From assembly GCA_013362295.1 (NCBI GenBank), contig JABFWJ010000076.1, positions 1-12,800 on the forward strand: a stretch of 12,800 nucleotides of DNA. The letters are read 5' to 3'. Both the position numbers and the translations under genes were made by a program. Positions 1-7,214 of this stretch are shown piece by piece. How positions within the stretch are numbered: position 1 is the first letter of the stretch; the number at the start of each line of letters is the position of its first letter. Origin of the DNA: Thermoleophilia bacterium. GTDB taxonomy: Bacteria > Actinomycetota > Thermoleophilia > Gaiellales > Gaiellaceae. Below the pieces are notes generated by a model. The model was given only the letters and a program-made list of their open reading frames with translations, did no database searches and had not been told where the DNA came from.

Positions 1-726
1 CCTCGGGTTGCCGTTCGCCTCCGAGAACTGGCCTGCCGACGGGCTGTCGTCGTTCTGGCCGAGCACGTCGGCACCCGAGGAGTGGAGGCTCTCGGCCGCC
101 TTCTTCTCCTTGTCCGGCGCGAACCACGAGTTCGTCCAGATGATCTTCACCTTCGCGCCGGGGTGCGACTTCTGCACGCCGAGCGCGAACGCGTTCGTGT
201 GCCGGATCACCTCGGGGATCGCGAACGGCACGACGTAGCCGACCGTGCCGCTCTTCGTCGCGGCGCCTGCGGCGATGCCGGAGAGGTAGATCGCGTCCTC
301 ACCCGCGCCGTAGTACTCGGCCATGTTCTTCTGGATGATCGTGCCGGTCGCCATCTCGAACTTGACGTCCGGATGCTTCTTCGCGGCCGCGGCCATCGCC
401 GGCTGGAAGCCGAACGACGTGCCGAAGATGATCTTGTTGCCGTCACGGATCAGGCTCTCGATCACCTGGGAGACCTGCGGGCCCTCCGGGACGTTCTCCT
501 TGTAGGTCGTCTGCACCTTCGACCCGAGCGCCTTCTGGACTGCGAGCCGCCCCTGGTCGTGGGCCTGCGACCAGCCGCCGTCGTTGTGCGGCCCGACGTA
601 GATCCAGGCGGCCTTGAAGGCTGCGCCCGACTTCGCCGAGCCCGGCGCGGTGCCGACCGCCAATGCAGCGGCCGTCGCCGCGATCACGACAAGGATCGCG
701 GCGAGCGCGAGCTTCGTCTTGTTCAT
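1..726 (-). CDS. BMP/PnrA-family ABC transporter substrate-binding protein (3' end beyond window)
   Basis: The reverse strand codes for 242 residues without a stop down to base 1, so the C-terminal third is missing (family members are usually about 350 aa). Residues 1-31 look like a Sec signal: MNKTK, a hydrophobic Ala/Leu/Val stretch, then an Ala-x-Ala-like site near GSAKSG. The mature part carries BMP hallmarks: YVGPHNDGGWSQAHDQG near residue 43, ENVPEGPQVSQVIESL near 77, IWTNSWFAPDKEKKAAESL near 194 and a GQNDDSPSAGQFSE segment. Known BMP/PnrA/TmpC proteins deliver nucleosides, and some related ligands, to ABC importers. The ATG at 726 is chosen because GGAGAGGAG lies just upstream. No Cys occurs in the signal region, so the usual lipobox is absent. 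ATPase and permease genes would be expected beyond base 1 (inference). Substrate is unproven; the nearby phosphoribosyltransferase makes a nucleoside plausible. Confidence 0.88.
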   Translation of the reverse strand, partial: MNKTKLALAAILVVIAATAAALAVGTAPGSAKSGAAFKAAWIYVGPHNDGGWSQAHDQGRLAVQKALGSKVQTTYKENVPEGPQVSQVIESLIRDGNKIIFGTSFGFQPAMAAAAKKHPDVKFEMATGTIIQKNMAEYYGAGEDAIYLSGIAAGAATKSGTVGYVVPFAIPEVIRHTNAFALGVQKSHPGAKVKIIWTNSWFAPDKEKKAAESLHSSGADVLGQNDDSPSAGQFSEANGNPR

Positions 727-794
727 CTGCTCCTCTCCTGACGCGCGTATTGCCTGGGGGGAGAGACGAATCTAGCCGACGTTTCGGCGGGCTC
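727..794 (-). promoter_or_regulatory. Intergenic leader with probable promoter and strong RBS for the BMP gene
   Basis: This is the only gap of more than 30 bp within the minus-strand run on the left. Reading the minus strand, a -10-like TAGATT lies at 774-769, followed by a leader of about 35 nt ending in AGGAGAGGAG directly upstream of the ATG at 726. A small symmetric stem (GCCGA/TCGGC, 4-nt loop, 775-788) sits just after the phosphoribosyltransferase stop at 795 and could be a weak attenuator or terminator, but no U-tract follows. I see no convincing -35. The arrangement suggests that the BMP gene has its own promoter and is translated by SD recognition, unlike the overlapping genes upstream. 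Confidence 0.45.
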
Positions 795-1319
795 CTAGAC
801 CCGCCCCGAAAGAGCCTGCAAGACGGGGTCTTCCGCGCTCCACGGAAACGTGATCCAGCAATCGGTGCGGCGCCAGACGTACTCGCAGCGGACGGAGGAG
901 CGCGGCTTCTCGTACAGGACTGCGCAACGAACTTCGGCAACCTTGCCCGCGCAGAAATCCTTGACCAGCTCGAGCGTCGCGCCCGTGTCGGCCACGTCGT
1001 CGGCGATCAAGACCTTGAACTCGCCGAAGTCGACGAGGTCGGGGACGGGCGGCAGGATCATCGGGAGCGGAAGGCGCTCGTCGACCCCGGTGTAGAACTC
1101 GACGTTCATCGTGAAGGTGTTCTTGACGCCGAGCGCGTAGCCGAGCGCCCCGGCCACGAGCAATCCGCCGCGTGCGATCCCGAGGATCATGTCCGGCCGC
1201 CAGCCGTCGTCCGCGACCGCCTGCGCGAGCTCTCGGACGCCCGTACCGAGGTCGGCCCAAGACATCAGCTCGCGGGATTGGCTTGCCGGCTCCGTCGAGC
1301 CTACGCCGGTCTCACTCAT
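795..1319 (-). CDS. Phosphoribosyltransferase (COG2236-like, purine-type)
   Basis: A 174-residue type I phosphoribosyltransferase. The PRPP-binding loop is VLIADDVADTGAT at residues 103-115 (two acidic residues, then D-TG-T). An upstream IARGGLLVAGALGYALG segment (48-64) matches the diphosphate-binding loop region, and the WITFPW end (155-160) is typical of the small COG2236 hypoxanthine/xanthine-type enzymes. Such enzymes transfer ribose-5-phosphate from PRPP to a free purine in the cytoplasm. The ATG at 1319 overlaps the TGA of the amidohydrolase gene (ATGA), which supports coupled translation. An internal ATG at 1265 (residue 19) lies just before the conserved part and could be the true start, since the first 18 residues are low in conserved character. 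The exact base used cannot be told from sequence. Confidence 0.85.
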   Translation of the reverse strand: MSETGVGSTEPASQSRELMSWADLGTGVRELAQAVADDGWRPDMILGIARGGLLVAGALGYALGVKNTFTMNVEFYTGVDERLPLPMILPPVPDLVDFGEFKVLIADDVADTGATLELVKDFCAGKVAEVRCAVLYEKPRSSVRCEYVWRRTDCWITFPWSAEDPVLQALSGRV

Positions 1320-2263
1320 CGCGCGAGCCTATCGAGTGCGGCCGTCAGCGCATCGACTCCGAGCGCGATGTCCTCCGCGCTCGACAGCTCGTCCGGGTGG
1401 TGGCTGATGCCGCCGTTCAGCGACCGGACGAAGAGCATCGAGCTGTTCGGGACGAACATCGCGTCGTGGCCCGCCCCCGACATCAGCCTCGGCGCATCGG
1501 GGAGCACGGCCGCGAACGCGTCGCCCATCGCGACCGGATCGGACTTCCACTGCACCTCGAAGCCGATGTCGTCGATCAGCGCATCGAGCAGCTTCGCGTC
1601 GGCGGATCGCGCGTCGACCGCGACCGTCACCCTCTGCGGCACGACGTTCGTCGCGTTCGGCTCGACCTCGATCGCGCCGACGGTCGCGACCGTTCCCTCG
1701 CGCGCGCAGTCCCGCACGTGCAGGATGAACGCCGCCGCCTCGACGAGCGCGTCCGCGCGCGCATCCATCGGCGTCGTGCCCGCATGATCGGCGCGGCCCT
1801 CGAAGACCCGGAACCCACGCGCTTGCCCCGCGATCGCGGTGACGACTCCGAGCGGCTCGCCGAGACCGGCGAGCACCGGGCCCTGCTCGATGTGAAGCTC
1901 GAGGTAGGCATCCGGAACCGACGTGATCCTCCTGCTGCCCATCGGCCCGGTCTCCTCCGCGCGGAACGCCACGACCGCGAGCGGCGCGTCGGGCAGCCGT
2001 CCGGCCGCCTCGATCGCGGCGACCACGCCGAGCGCGCCGTCGAACCTCCCGGCGGTCGGGACGCTGTCGAGATGCGACCCGGCCCACACGCATGCGTCGC
2101 CACGCGTGCCGAAGAGATTGCCGACCTCGTCGCGCGAGACGCCGAGCCCCGCCTCGCGCATCCACCGAGCGGCCAGCTCGTGCGCGGCGTCCTCCGCGGC
2201 GGAGTAGCCCGCGCGGTGCTGTGCGATCGCATAGATCGCGTCGAGTCTTTCGACGATGTTCAA
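1316..2263 (-). CDS. M20-family amidohydrolase (allantoate / N-carbamoyl-L-amino acid hydrolase type), short form
   Basis: A 315-residue binuclear metallohydrolase of the hydantoinase/carbamoylase branch of M20, which removes ureido or carbamoyl groups from small substrates. Metal and catalytic signatures are present: GSHLDS with H64, GRFDG with D75, the EE pair at 103-104, ELHIEQG with H124, DHAGTTPMDAR in the dimerisation (lid) domain, SGAGHDA, and the C-terminal FVRS...ISHHPDE. The family is usually about 400-415 aa. Here the helical stretch normally found between the GSR motif and the ELHIEQG motif is reduced to a few residues. The start is taken as TTG at 2263, which overlaps the MFS stop as TTGA; no ATG/GTG lies in frame nearby and the stop overlaps the next gene as ATGA. 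Allantoate, ureidoglycolate, N-carbamoyl-beta-alanine and N-carbamoyl amino acids are all possible substrates. Confidence 0.85.
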   Translation of the reverse strand: MNIVERLDAIYAIAQHRAGYSAAEDAAHELAARWMREAGLGVSRDEVGNLFGTRGDACVWAGSHLDSVPTAGRFDGALGVVAAIEAAGRLPDAPLAVVAFRAEETGPMGSRRITSVPDAYLELHIEQGPVLAGLGEPLGVVTAIAGQARGFRVFEGRADHAGTTPMDARADALVEAAAFILHVRDCAREGTVATVGAIEVEPNATNVVPQRVTVAVDARSADAKLLDALIDDIGFEVQWKSDPVAMGDAFAAVLPDAPRLMSGAGHDAMFVPNSSMLFVRSLNGGISHHPDELSSAEDIALGVDALTAALDRLAR

Positions 2264-3411
2264 CCGGGCAACGCTTTCAGTACCCGCCAGCCCGCGAGCG
2301 GGAAGAGCGCGACCACCGCGAACCCGACGCGCCACGACGACACCGCGACGAGCACCCCGAACAGACCGGGGTAGGCGGCGCCCGGCCCGTTCAAGAGCGT
2401 CTGCTGGAGCCCGATCGCGGCGCCGCTGCGACCGTGTCCCGCGAGCTCGACTGCGGCGGCGAACGACAGGCTGTTCCAGCTCATCGACAGCACGCCTGCG
2501 ACGACAAGCACGGGGATGAGCAACGCGAGCGGCGCGTCGAGCACCAGCGTCAGGAGGATGACGAAGGCAAAGGCTGCGAGCGCGATCGCACGCAGCGGCG
2601 CCAGCCTGCTCGCATGCACGTCCGACCAGCGGCCGGCGCTGATCCGGCCGCCGACCGCAAGTGCCTGCATGACCGCCAGCACGGCCGCCGCGCCGCCCGC
2701 GGACATCCCGCGCCGGTCGTGCAGGTAGAGGACGGTGAAGCCGGCGACGCAGAGCTGCGGCGCGATCAGGAGCGCGCTGCCGATCGAAAGCCGCCAGATC
2801 CGCGGGTCGCGGATCGGCGCGGGCCCGAGCACGGTCTGGACTGCTTCGTCGGGACGCGGGCCTTCGCGCAGGACGAGCGCGCCGAGGATCGCACTTGCGA
2901 TGCAGGACGCTCCCAGCGTGATGAAACCCCAGCGCACGCCGCCCGCGTGCACGATCGGCGGCAGGACGACCGAGATCGCGAAGCCGCTGAGCGGGACTGC
3001 CGTCTGGCGAAGCGCAAGCGCCAGCCCGCGCTGCGCCGGCGGGAACCAGTGTAGGACCGCCCGGCCGCTCGCCGACTGAACGCTCGCACCGATCCCGCCG
3101 GCCAAGATCAAAAGCACCGTCAGCGCCCAGAAACCGTGCGCAAAGCCCGCGGCGACGAGCGCGACGCCGCACAGCAATACGCCGACGAACAGCACGAGAC
3201 GCTCGCCGATCCGGTCGGTCGCGAGCCCCCACGGAATCAGGCTGACGATCGAGCCGATGAGCGAGCTGGAGATGAGGAAGCCGGTCTGCGCGAGCGAGAG
3301 GTGATCTCGATCGCGCAGGAACGGCGCCATCACGGCGATCCCGAACCAGATCGCCGAGTACGTCGACTGCGCGAACGTCCCCGCGGCGAGAACGGCCCAG
3401 CGGTAACTCAG
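2260..3411 (-). CDS. MFS transporter, apparent CTG start
   Basis: A 383-residue polytopic membrane protein with about 12 hydrophobic segments and no signal peptide. MFS motif A is seen after TM2 (WGLATDRIGERLV, residues 61-73), with a second hydrophobic bundle after a central polar stretch (REGPRPDEAVQ). TM1 begins almost at once after SYRWAVLAAGTFAQ, the usual spacing for MFS proteins. No ATG, GTG or TTG lies in frame between the upstream part of the aldehyde dehydrogenase overlap and a GTG/ATG pair inside TM1. The best start is CTG at 3411, whose CTGA overlaps the dehydrogenase stop, so translation probably re-initiates after termination. The stop overlaps the next gene as TTGA. The substrate is not evident; co-transcription with an amidohydrolase suggests uptake or efflux of a small metabolite. 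Confidence 0.85.
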   Translation of the reverse strand: MSYRWAVLAAGTFAQSTYSAIWFGIAVMAPFLRDRDHLSLAQTGFLISSSLIGSIVSLIPWGLATDRIGERLVLFVGVLLCGVALVAAGFAHGFWALTVLLILAGGIGASVQSASGRAVLHWFPPAQRGLALALRQTAVPLSGFAISVVLPPIVHAGGVRWGFITLGASCIASAILGALVLREGPRPDEAVQTVLGPAPIRDPRIWRLSIGSALLIAPQLCVAGFTVLYLHDRRGMSAGGAAAVLAVMQALAVGGRISAGRWSDVHASRLAPLRAIALAAFAFVILLTLVLDAPLALLIPVLVVAGVLSMSWNSLSFAAAVELAGHGRSGAAIGLQQTLLNGPGAAYPGLFGVLVAVSSWRVGFAVVALFPLAGWRVLKALPG

Positions 3412-4877
3412 AGGCCGAACGGGTTCGTCGGCCGTGAGCCGGTGTAGGTGACGACCGACTTCGTCTCGAGGTAGAGGTCGAGCGTCTCGAGCGCGAGCTC
3501 GCGCCCGAAGCCGGACTGCTTGTAGCCGCCGAACGGAATGCCGGGAAATGCTGTGTACGGCATGTTGATCCCGACCGTTCCGGACTTGATCTTCGACGCG
3601 ATGCGGTGGCCCTTCGCCGGATCGCCAGTCCACACGGTCGCCATCAGGCCGTACTTGACGTCGTTCGCGATGCGGATCGCGTCGGCTTCGTCGTCGAACG
3701 GGATCACCGTGACGACCGGCCCGAAGATCTCCTCCTGCGCCGCGAGCATCCGGTTGCCCGCCTGAGCGATCACCGTCGGGGGGTAGAACGCACCGGCGCC
3801 CTCGCCGATCGAACCGCCCGTCGTGACCTCCGCGCCTTCCTCGCGTGCGCTGTCGACGAAGCCGTGCACCTTCTCGCGGTGCGCGGTCGAGATGAGCGAG
3901 CCCATCTGCGTCTCGGCGTCGAGCGGATCTCCGACCTTCACCTTCTGCGACAGGTCGGTCACCTGCGCGACCACGTCGTCGTACATCGACTGCTCGACGA
4001 GCAGGCGCGACCGCGCTTCGCACGACTGACCGGCGGCGTAGTAGATCGCCCACACGCTCGACGGGATCGCGTCGGCGAGGTTCGCGTCGGCGAAGACCAG
4101 GTTCGGGCTCTTCCCGCCGAGCTCGAGCGTCAGCCGTTTGATCGGGTCCGAGCAGAGCCGCATGATCTCGCCGCCGGTCTTCGTCGAGCCGGTGAAGGCG
4201 ACCTTGTCGACGCCGGGATGCTTGACGAGGTACGCGCCGATCGTCGGCCCGTCGCCGGGAACGACGTTGATCACGCCGGGTGGGAACCCCACCTCGCCTG
4301 CCAGCTCGGCGACGCGCAGGACGGACAGCGGCGTCTGCGGATCGGGCTTGAGCACGACCGAGCAGCCGGCGGCCAGCGCCGGAGCGAGCTTCCAGGTCGC
4401 CATCAGCAGCGGGTAGTTCCACGGCACGATCTGGCCGGCGACGCCGACCGGCTCCTTCTGCGAGTAGAAGAGGAGCGAGCCCCCGATCGGGTTCGAGCGG
4501 CCCGCGATCGAGGCGATCGCGGAGGCGTAGTAGCGGAAGTGCTCGGTCGCTCCGGCGATCTCCGCCTTGACGGAGGAGATCGCCTTGCCGACGTTGCGCG
4601 ACTCGAGCTCGGCGAGCTCCTTCCGGTTCGCGACGATCGCGTCGGCGAGTGCGTGCAGCAAGCGCGAGCGCTCCGTCCCAGGGGTCTTTCCCCACGGGCC
4701 TGCGAGCGCCGCCCGCGCGGCGTCGACGGCGCGATCGACGTCGGCCTCGCCGCCCATCGCAGCGCGGGCAAGCGGATCGCCGGACGCAGGCTCGCGCAGC
4801 TCGCGGACCTCTCCGGAGGCTGGCTCGGCGGGCTCGCCGTTGATGAACAGCGCGTACTCGGTCGTCGCGACGGCCAC
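3408..4877 (-). CDS. NAD(P)-dependent aldehyde dehydrogenase
   Basis: A 489-residue full-length member of the ALDH superfamily, which oxidises aldehydes to carboxylates in the cytoplasm. Landmarks are VPWNYPL with N154, the cofactor-binding FTGSTKTG (228-235), LELGGKSPN with the general base E252, and the nucleophile C286 in AAGQSCEARSRLLVE. A C-terminal EIFGPVVTVIPFDDEADAI and FPGIPFGGYKQSGFGRE complete the fold. It resembles betaine-aldehyde/phenylacetaldehyde-type bacterial ALDHs, but the substrate cannot be assigned. The start is GTG at 4877, nine bases after the DUF885 stop, with no clear Shine-Dalgarno. The stop overlaps the MFS start. Confidence 0.93.
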   Translation of the reverse strand: MAVATTEYALFINGEPAEPASGEVRELREPASGDPLARAAMGGEADVDRAVDAARAALAGPWGKTPGTERSRLLHALADAIVANRKELAELESRNVGKAISSVKAEIAGATEHFRYYASAIASIAGRSNPIGGSLLFYSQKEPVGVAGQIVPWNYPLLMATWKLAPALAAGCSVVLKPDPQTPLSVLRVAELAGEVGFPPGVINVVPGDGPTIGAYLVKHPGVDKVAFTGSTKTGGEIMRLCSDPIKRLTLELGGKSPNLVFADANLADAIPSSVWAIYYAAGQSCEARSRLLVEQSMYDDVVAQVTDLSQKVKVGDPLDAETQMGSLISTAHREKVHGFVDSAREEGAEVTTGGSIGEGAGAFYPPTVIAQAGNRMLAAQEEIFGPVVTVIPFDDEADAIRIANDVKYGLMATVWTGDPAKGHRIASKIKSGTVGINMPYTAFPGIPFGGYKQSGFGRELALETLDLYLETKSVVTYTGSRPTNPFGL

Positions 4878-4886
4878 GCCCGAAAT

Positions 4887-6044
4887 CTACCGGGCGGCGG
4901 CGAGCAGATCGCCGATGCGCACGTGCTCCGTCAGGAGCGTCCGGAAGCGGGCCGGGTCGCCGGCGACGTAGGCACGGCACAGATCACGGCCGGCCGAGTA
5001 GGTGATCACGTAGGCACGCCAGGTCGGGTCGGTGGCGAACCTGACGCTGTGCCTCGCCTGGTCGGGCGGCACCAGGTTCCACTTCTCGACGAACGCCTGG
5101 GCCTCCTCGGCCGACGCACCGTCCTCGTGGATCATCAGCGCGGCGTCGAGGCCGACCGTCCGCAGCGGCTCGCTCGCCCGGATGATCCGCTCCCCGAGCT
5201 CTGCGTCGACGAGGTCGAGACCGTGCTTGCGCAGGATCGCGTACGCCTCCTCCTTGCCGGCGTCGTCGAGGATGAGGTCGGTGCCCGTCTCGGCGATTCC
5301 CTCGCTGAGCACCGCCTGCGGCGTCGGCACGAGCTGGATCGCCTCCTCGATCTTTCCCTGCTCGCGGATCAGCAGCTGCTCCTTCACGGCGTGCTCGGTG
5401 TGATGGCCGGGATAGACCTCGTGCCCGGCGAGGTGGACGAGGTCGAGCCCCGTGGTCGGGACGTCGGCGTTGAGGACGACCCGGCTGCAGAGGTTGCCGA
5501 GGTAGTAGTTGAACGCCCACCACGGCTCGTCCGTGACCGACTCGAGGATCAGCTCCTCGCCGGCGGGCAGCTCGAGCAGCGCGGCCGTGCATTCCCGGAG
5601 GACCGGGAGTAGCTCCTCCAGCACCGGGAGCGCGAGCACGCCGCCGACCAGGTGCTGGTCGCGCCACGCCTGCCGGCGCGCGTACAGCGAACCGTCTCCC
5701 GGCAACAGGGCGTCGAGCTCCGCGTGCACCTCGCGGTACACGTCCTCGTTCACGCGCGACGGGCGCACGCCGTAGCAACCCTCGACCTCGTCCGCGTACG
5801 AGATCTCGGCACCGGCCAGGACGTGCGCATACGTCGCGCAGCCCCGGACCTGGTCGGCGAGCCACCCGTCCGGCAGCTCGGCGAGCAGCGCATCCGCGTC
5901 CGCCGCGAGCTGGTCCGCGGGCGCCGGCTGCTCCGCGTCGACCTGCTCCTGCAGCTCGGCCGGGCCGTAGTACGCATCGACGAGCCCGTCGACGTGCTTC
6001 CCGAGCCGCAGGCCGAGCTGCAGATACCGCTCTGCAGGGGTCAT
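4887..6044 (-). CDS. DUF885-type putative zinc metallopeptidase
   Basis: A 385-residue soluble, acidic protein with no signal peptide. The key motif is HLAGHEVYPGHHTEH: H208-E209 followed by PGHH (212-215), the variant HExxPGHH form typical of DUF885 proteins in the peptidase MA (gluzincin-like) clan. A downstream Glu in LSEGIAETG (E248) fits the third metal ligand. The N-terminal 200 residues are helical and include a DEPWWAFNYYLGN segment. Members are annotated as uncharacterised or as dipeptidase-like enzymes; the biological substrate is unknown. The ATG at 6044 overlaps the thiolase stop as ATGA. A peptidase-fold protein between a thiolase and an aldehyde dehydrogenase is not an obvious pathway fit. 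Confidence 0.8.
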   Translation of the reverse strand: MTPAERYLQLGLRLGKHVDGLVDAYYGPAELQEQVDAEQPAPADQLAADADALLAELPDGWLADQVRGCATYAHVLAGAEISYADEVEGCYGVRPSRVNEDVYREVHAELDALLPGDGSLYARRQAWRDQHLVGGVLALPVLEELLPVLRECTAALLELPAGEELILESVTDEPWWAFNYYLGNLCSRVVLNADVPTTGLDLVHLAGHEVYPGHHTEHAVKEQLLIREQGKIEEAIQLVPTPQAVLSEGIAETGTDLILDDAGKEEAYAILRKHGLDLVDAELGERIIRASEPLRTVGLDAALMIHEDGASAEEAQAFVEKWNLVPPDQARHSVRFATDPTWRAYVITYSAGRDLCRAYVAGDPARFRTLLTEHVRIGDLLAAAR

Positions 6045-7201
6045 ACGTGGAAGAGGGCGGCCTGACCCTGGCCGACGCCGACGCACATCGTGGCGACACC
6101 GTACCCGCCGCCGCGGCGGCGGAGCTCGTGCAGCAAGGTCAGGCGCGCGCCGCTCATGCCGAGCGGATGGCCGATCGCGATCGCGCCGCCGTTGACGTTG
6201 AGCTTCTCCTCGTCGAGCCCGAGTTCGCGCACCACCGCGAGCGATTGCGAGGCAAAGGCCTCGTTGAGCTCGACCAGCACGAGGTCGTCGACCGAGACGC
6301 CCGTCCGCTGAAGAACCTTCTGCACCGCGGGAACGGGCCCGATGCCCATGACGCGCGGGTCGACGCCGGCGACGGCCGAGCCGACGAAGCTCCCGATCGG
6401 GTCGATCCCGAGCTCGCGTGCCTTCTCCTCCGAGGCGATCACGACCGCGGCGGCGCCGTCGTTCAGGCCGGACGAGTTCCCGGCGGTCACGGTCCCGCCC
6501 TTGCGGAACACGGGCGCGAGTGTCGCGAGCTTCTCGGGCGACGTGTCCGGTCGCGGATGCTCGTCGCGCGTCACGTCTCCGACCGGCACGAGCTCCTCGT
6601 CGAACCGGCCCGCTTCGGCAGCCGCCGCCCAACGCGTCTGCGAGCGCAGGGCAAACGCGTCCTGATCGGCGCGCGAGACCCGCCAGCGCTCGGCGACGTT
6701 CTCCCCGGTCTCGCCCATCGTCTCGAGCGGAAAGAGCGCCTCCATGCGCGGGTTCGGGAAGCGCCACCCCAGCGTCGTGTCGTACATGACGCGGTCGCCG
6801 CGGGGAAACGCCTTGTCCGGCTTCGGCGTCACGAGCGGCGCGCGCGACATCGACTCGACTCCGCCCGCGACGAAGAGGTCGCCGTCGCCGGCGATCACGG
6901 CGTGCGCGGCGCCGACGATCGCGGAGAGCCCCGATGCGCAGAGCCGGTTGACGGTCACGCCGGCGATCGAGTCGGGCAGGCCTGCAAGCAGCACCGCCAT
7001 GCGCGCGACGTTGCGGTTGTCCTCGCCCGCCTGGTTCGCGCAGCCGAGCCAGACGTCCTCGATCTGCTCGGCGGGAACGCCGGCGCGCTCCACGGCGGCC
7101 CCTACCGCGAGCGCTGCGAGATCGTCCGCTCTCGTCTCGGCCAGCCCGCCGCCGTACCGCCCGACCGGCGTGCGCACGGCGGAGAGCACGACTGCCTTCA
7201 T
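6041..7201 (-). CDS. Thiolase (acetyl-CoA acyltransferase, beta-ketoadipyl-CoA thiolase-like)
   Basis: A 386-residue complete thiolase. The acyl-accepting nucleophile is C88 in NRLCASGL, followed later by AGNSSGLNDGAA, NEAFA, GGAIAIGHPLG with H345 and the second catalytic cysteine C373 in TMCVGVGQG. GCANQAGEDNRNVARMA and DTTLGWRFPNP are typical of the PcaF/PaaJ (3-oxoadipyl-CoA) group, though FadA/AtoB-like roles are possible. It cleaves or forms 3-oxoacyl-CoA with CoA/acetyl-CoA in the cytoplasm. The start is ATG at 7201, 13 bp after mqnD, with no strong SD. The stop overlaps the DUF885 start. The hydroxyacyl-CoA dehydrogenase or hydratase partners of a full beta-oxidation set are not in the window. 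Confidence 0.93.
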   Translation of the reverse strand: MKAVVLSAVRTPVGRYGGGLAETRADDLAALAVGAAVERAGVPAEQIEDVWLGCANQAGEDNRNVARMAVLLAGLPDSIAGVTVNRLCASGLSAIVGAAHAVIAGDGDLFVAGGVESMSRAPLVTPKPDKAFPRGDRVMYDTTLGWRFPNPRMEALFPLETMGETGENVAERWRVSRADQDAFALRSQTRWAAAAEAGRFDEELVPVGDVTRDEHPRPDTSPEKLATLAPVFRKGGTVTAGNSSGLNDGAAAVVIASEEKARELGIDPIGSFVGSAVAGVDPRVMGIGPVPAVQKVLQRTGVSVDDLVLVELNEAFASQSLAVVRELGLDEEKLNVNGGAIAIGHPLGMSGARLTLLHELRRRGGGYGVATMCVGVGQGQAALFHV

Positions 7202-7214
7202 ACGAATACTGCTT

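Noticed and set aside
1172..2374. Plus-strand open frame of 400 codons, plus similar long frames at 10146-11975 and 6047-7549
   Set aside because: These are opposite-strand shadows of the amidohydrolase, ygfZ region and thiolase; the composition is biased and no motifs are seen.
3606..5612. Long plus-strand open frame of 668 codons
   Set aside because: It lies antisense to the aldehyde dehydrogenase and DUF885 genes. Its translation is Arg/Asp/Leu/Val-rich low-complexity sequence with no family motif, as expected from the mirror frame of high-GC genes.
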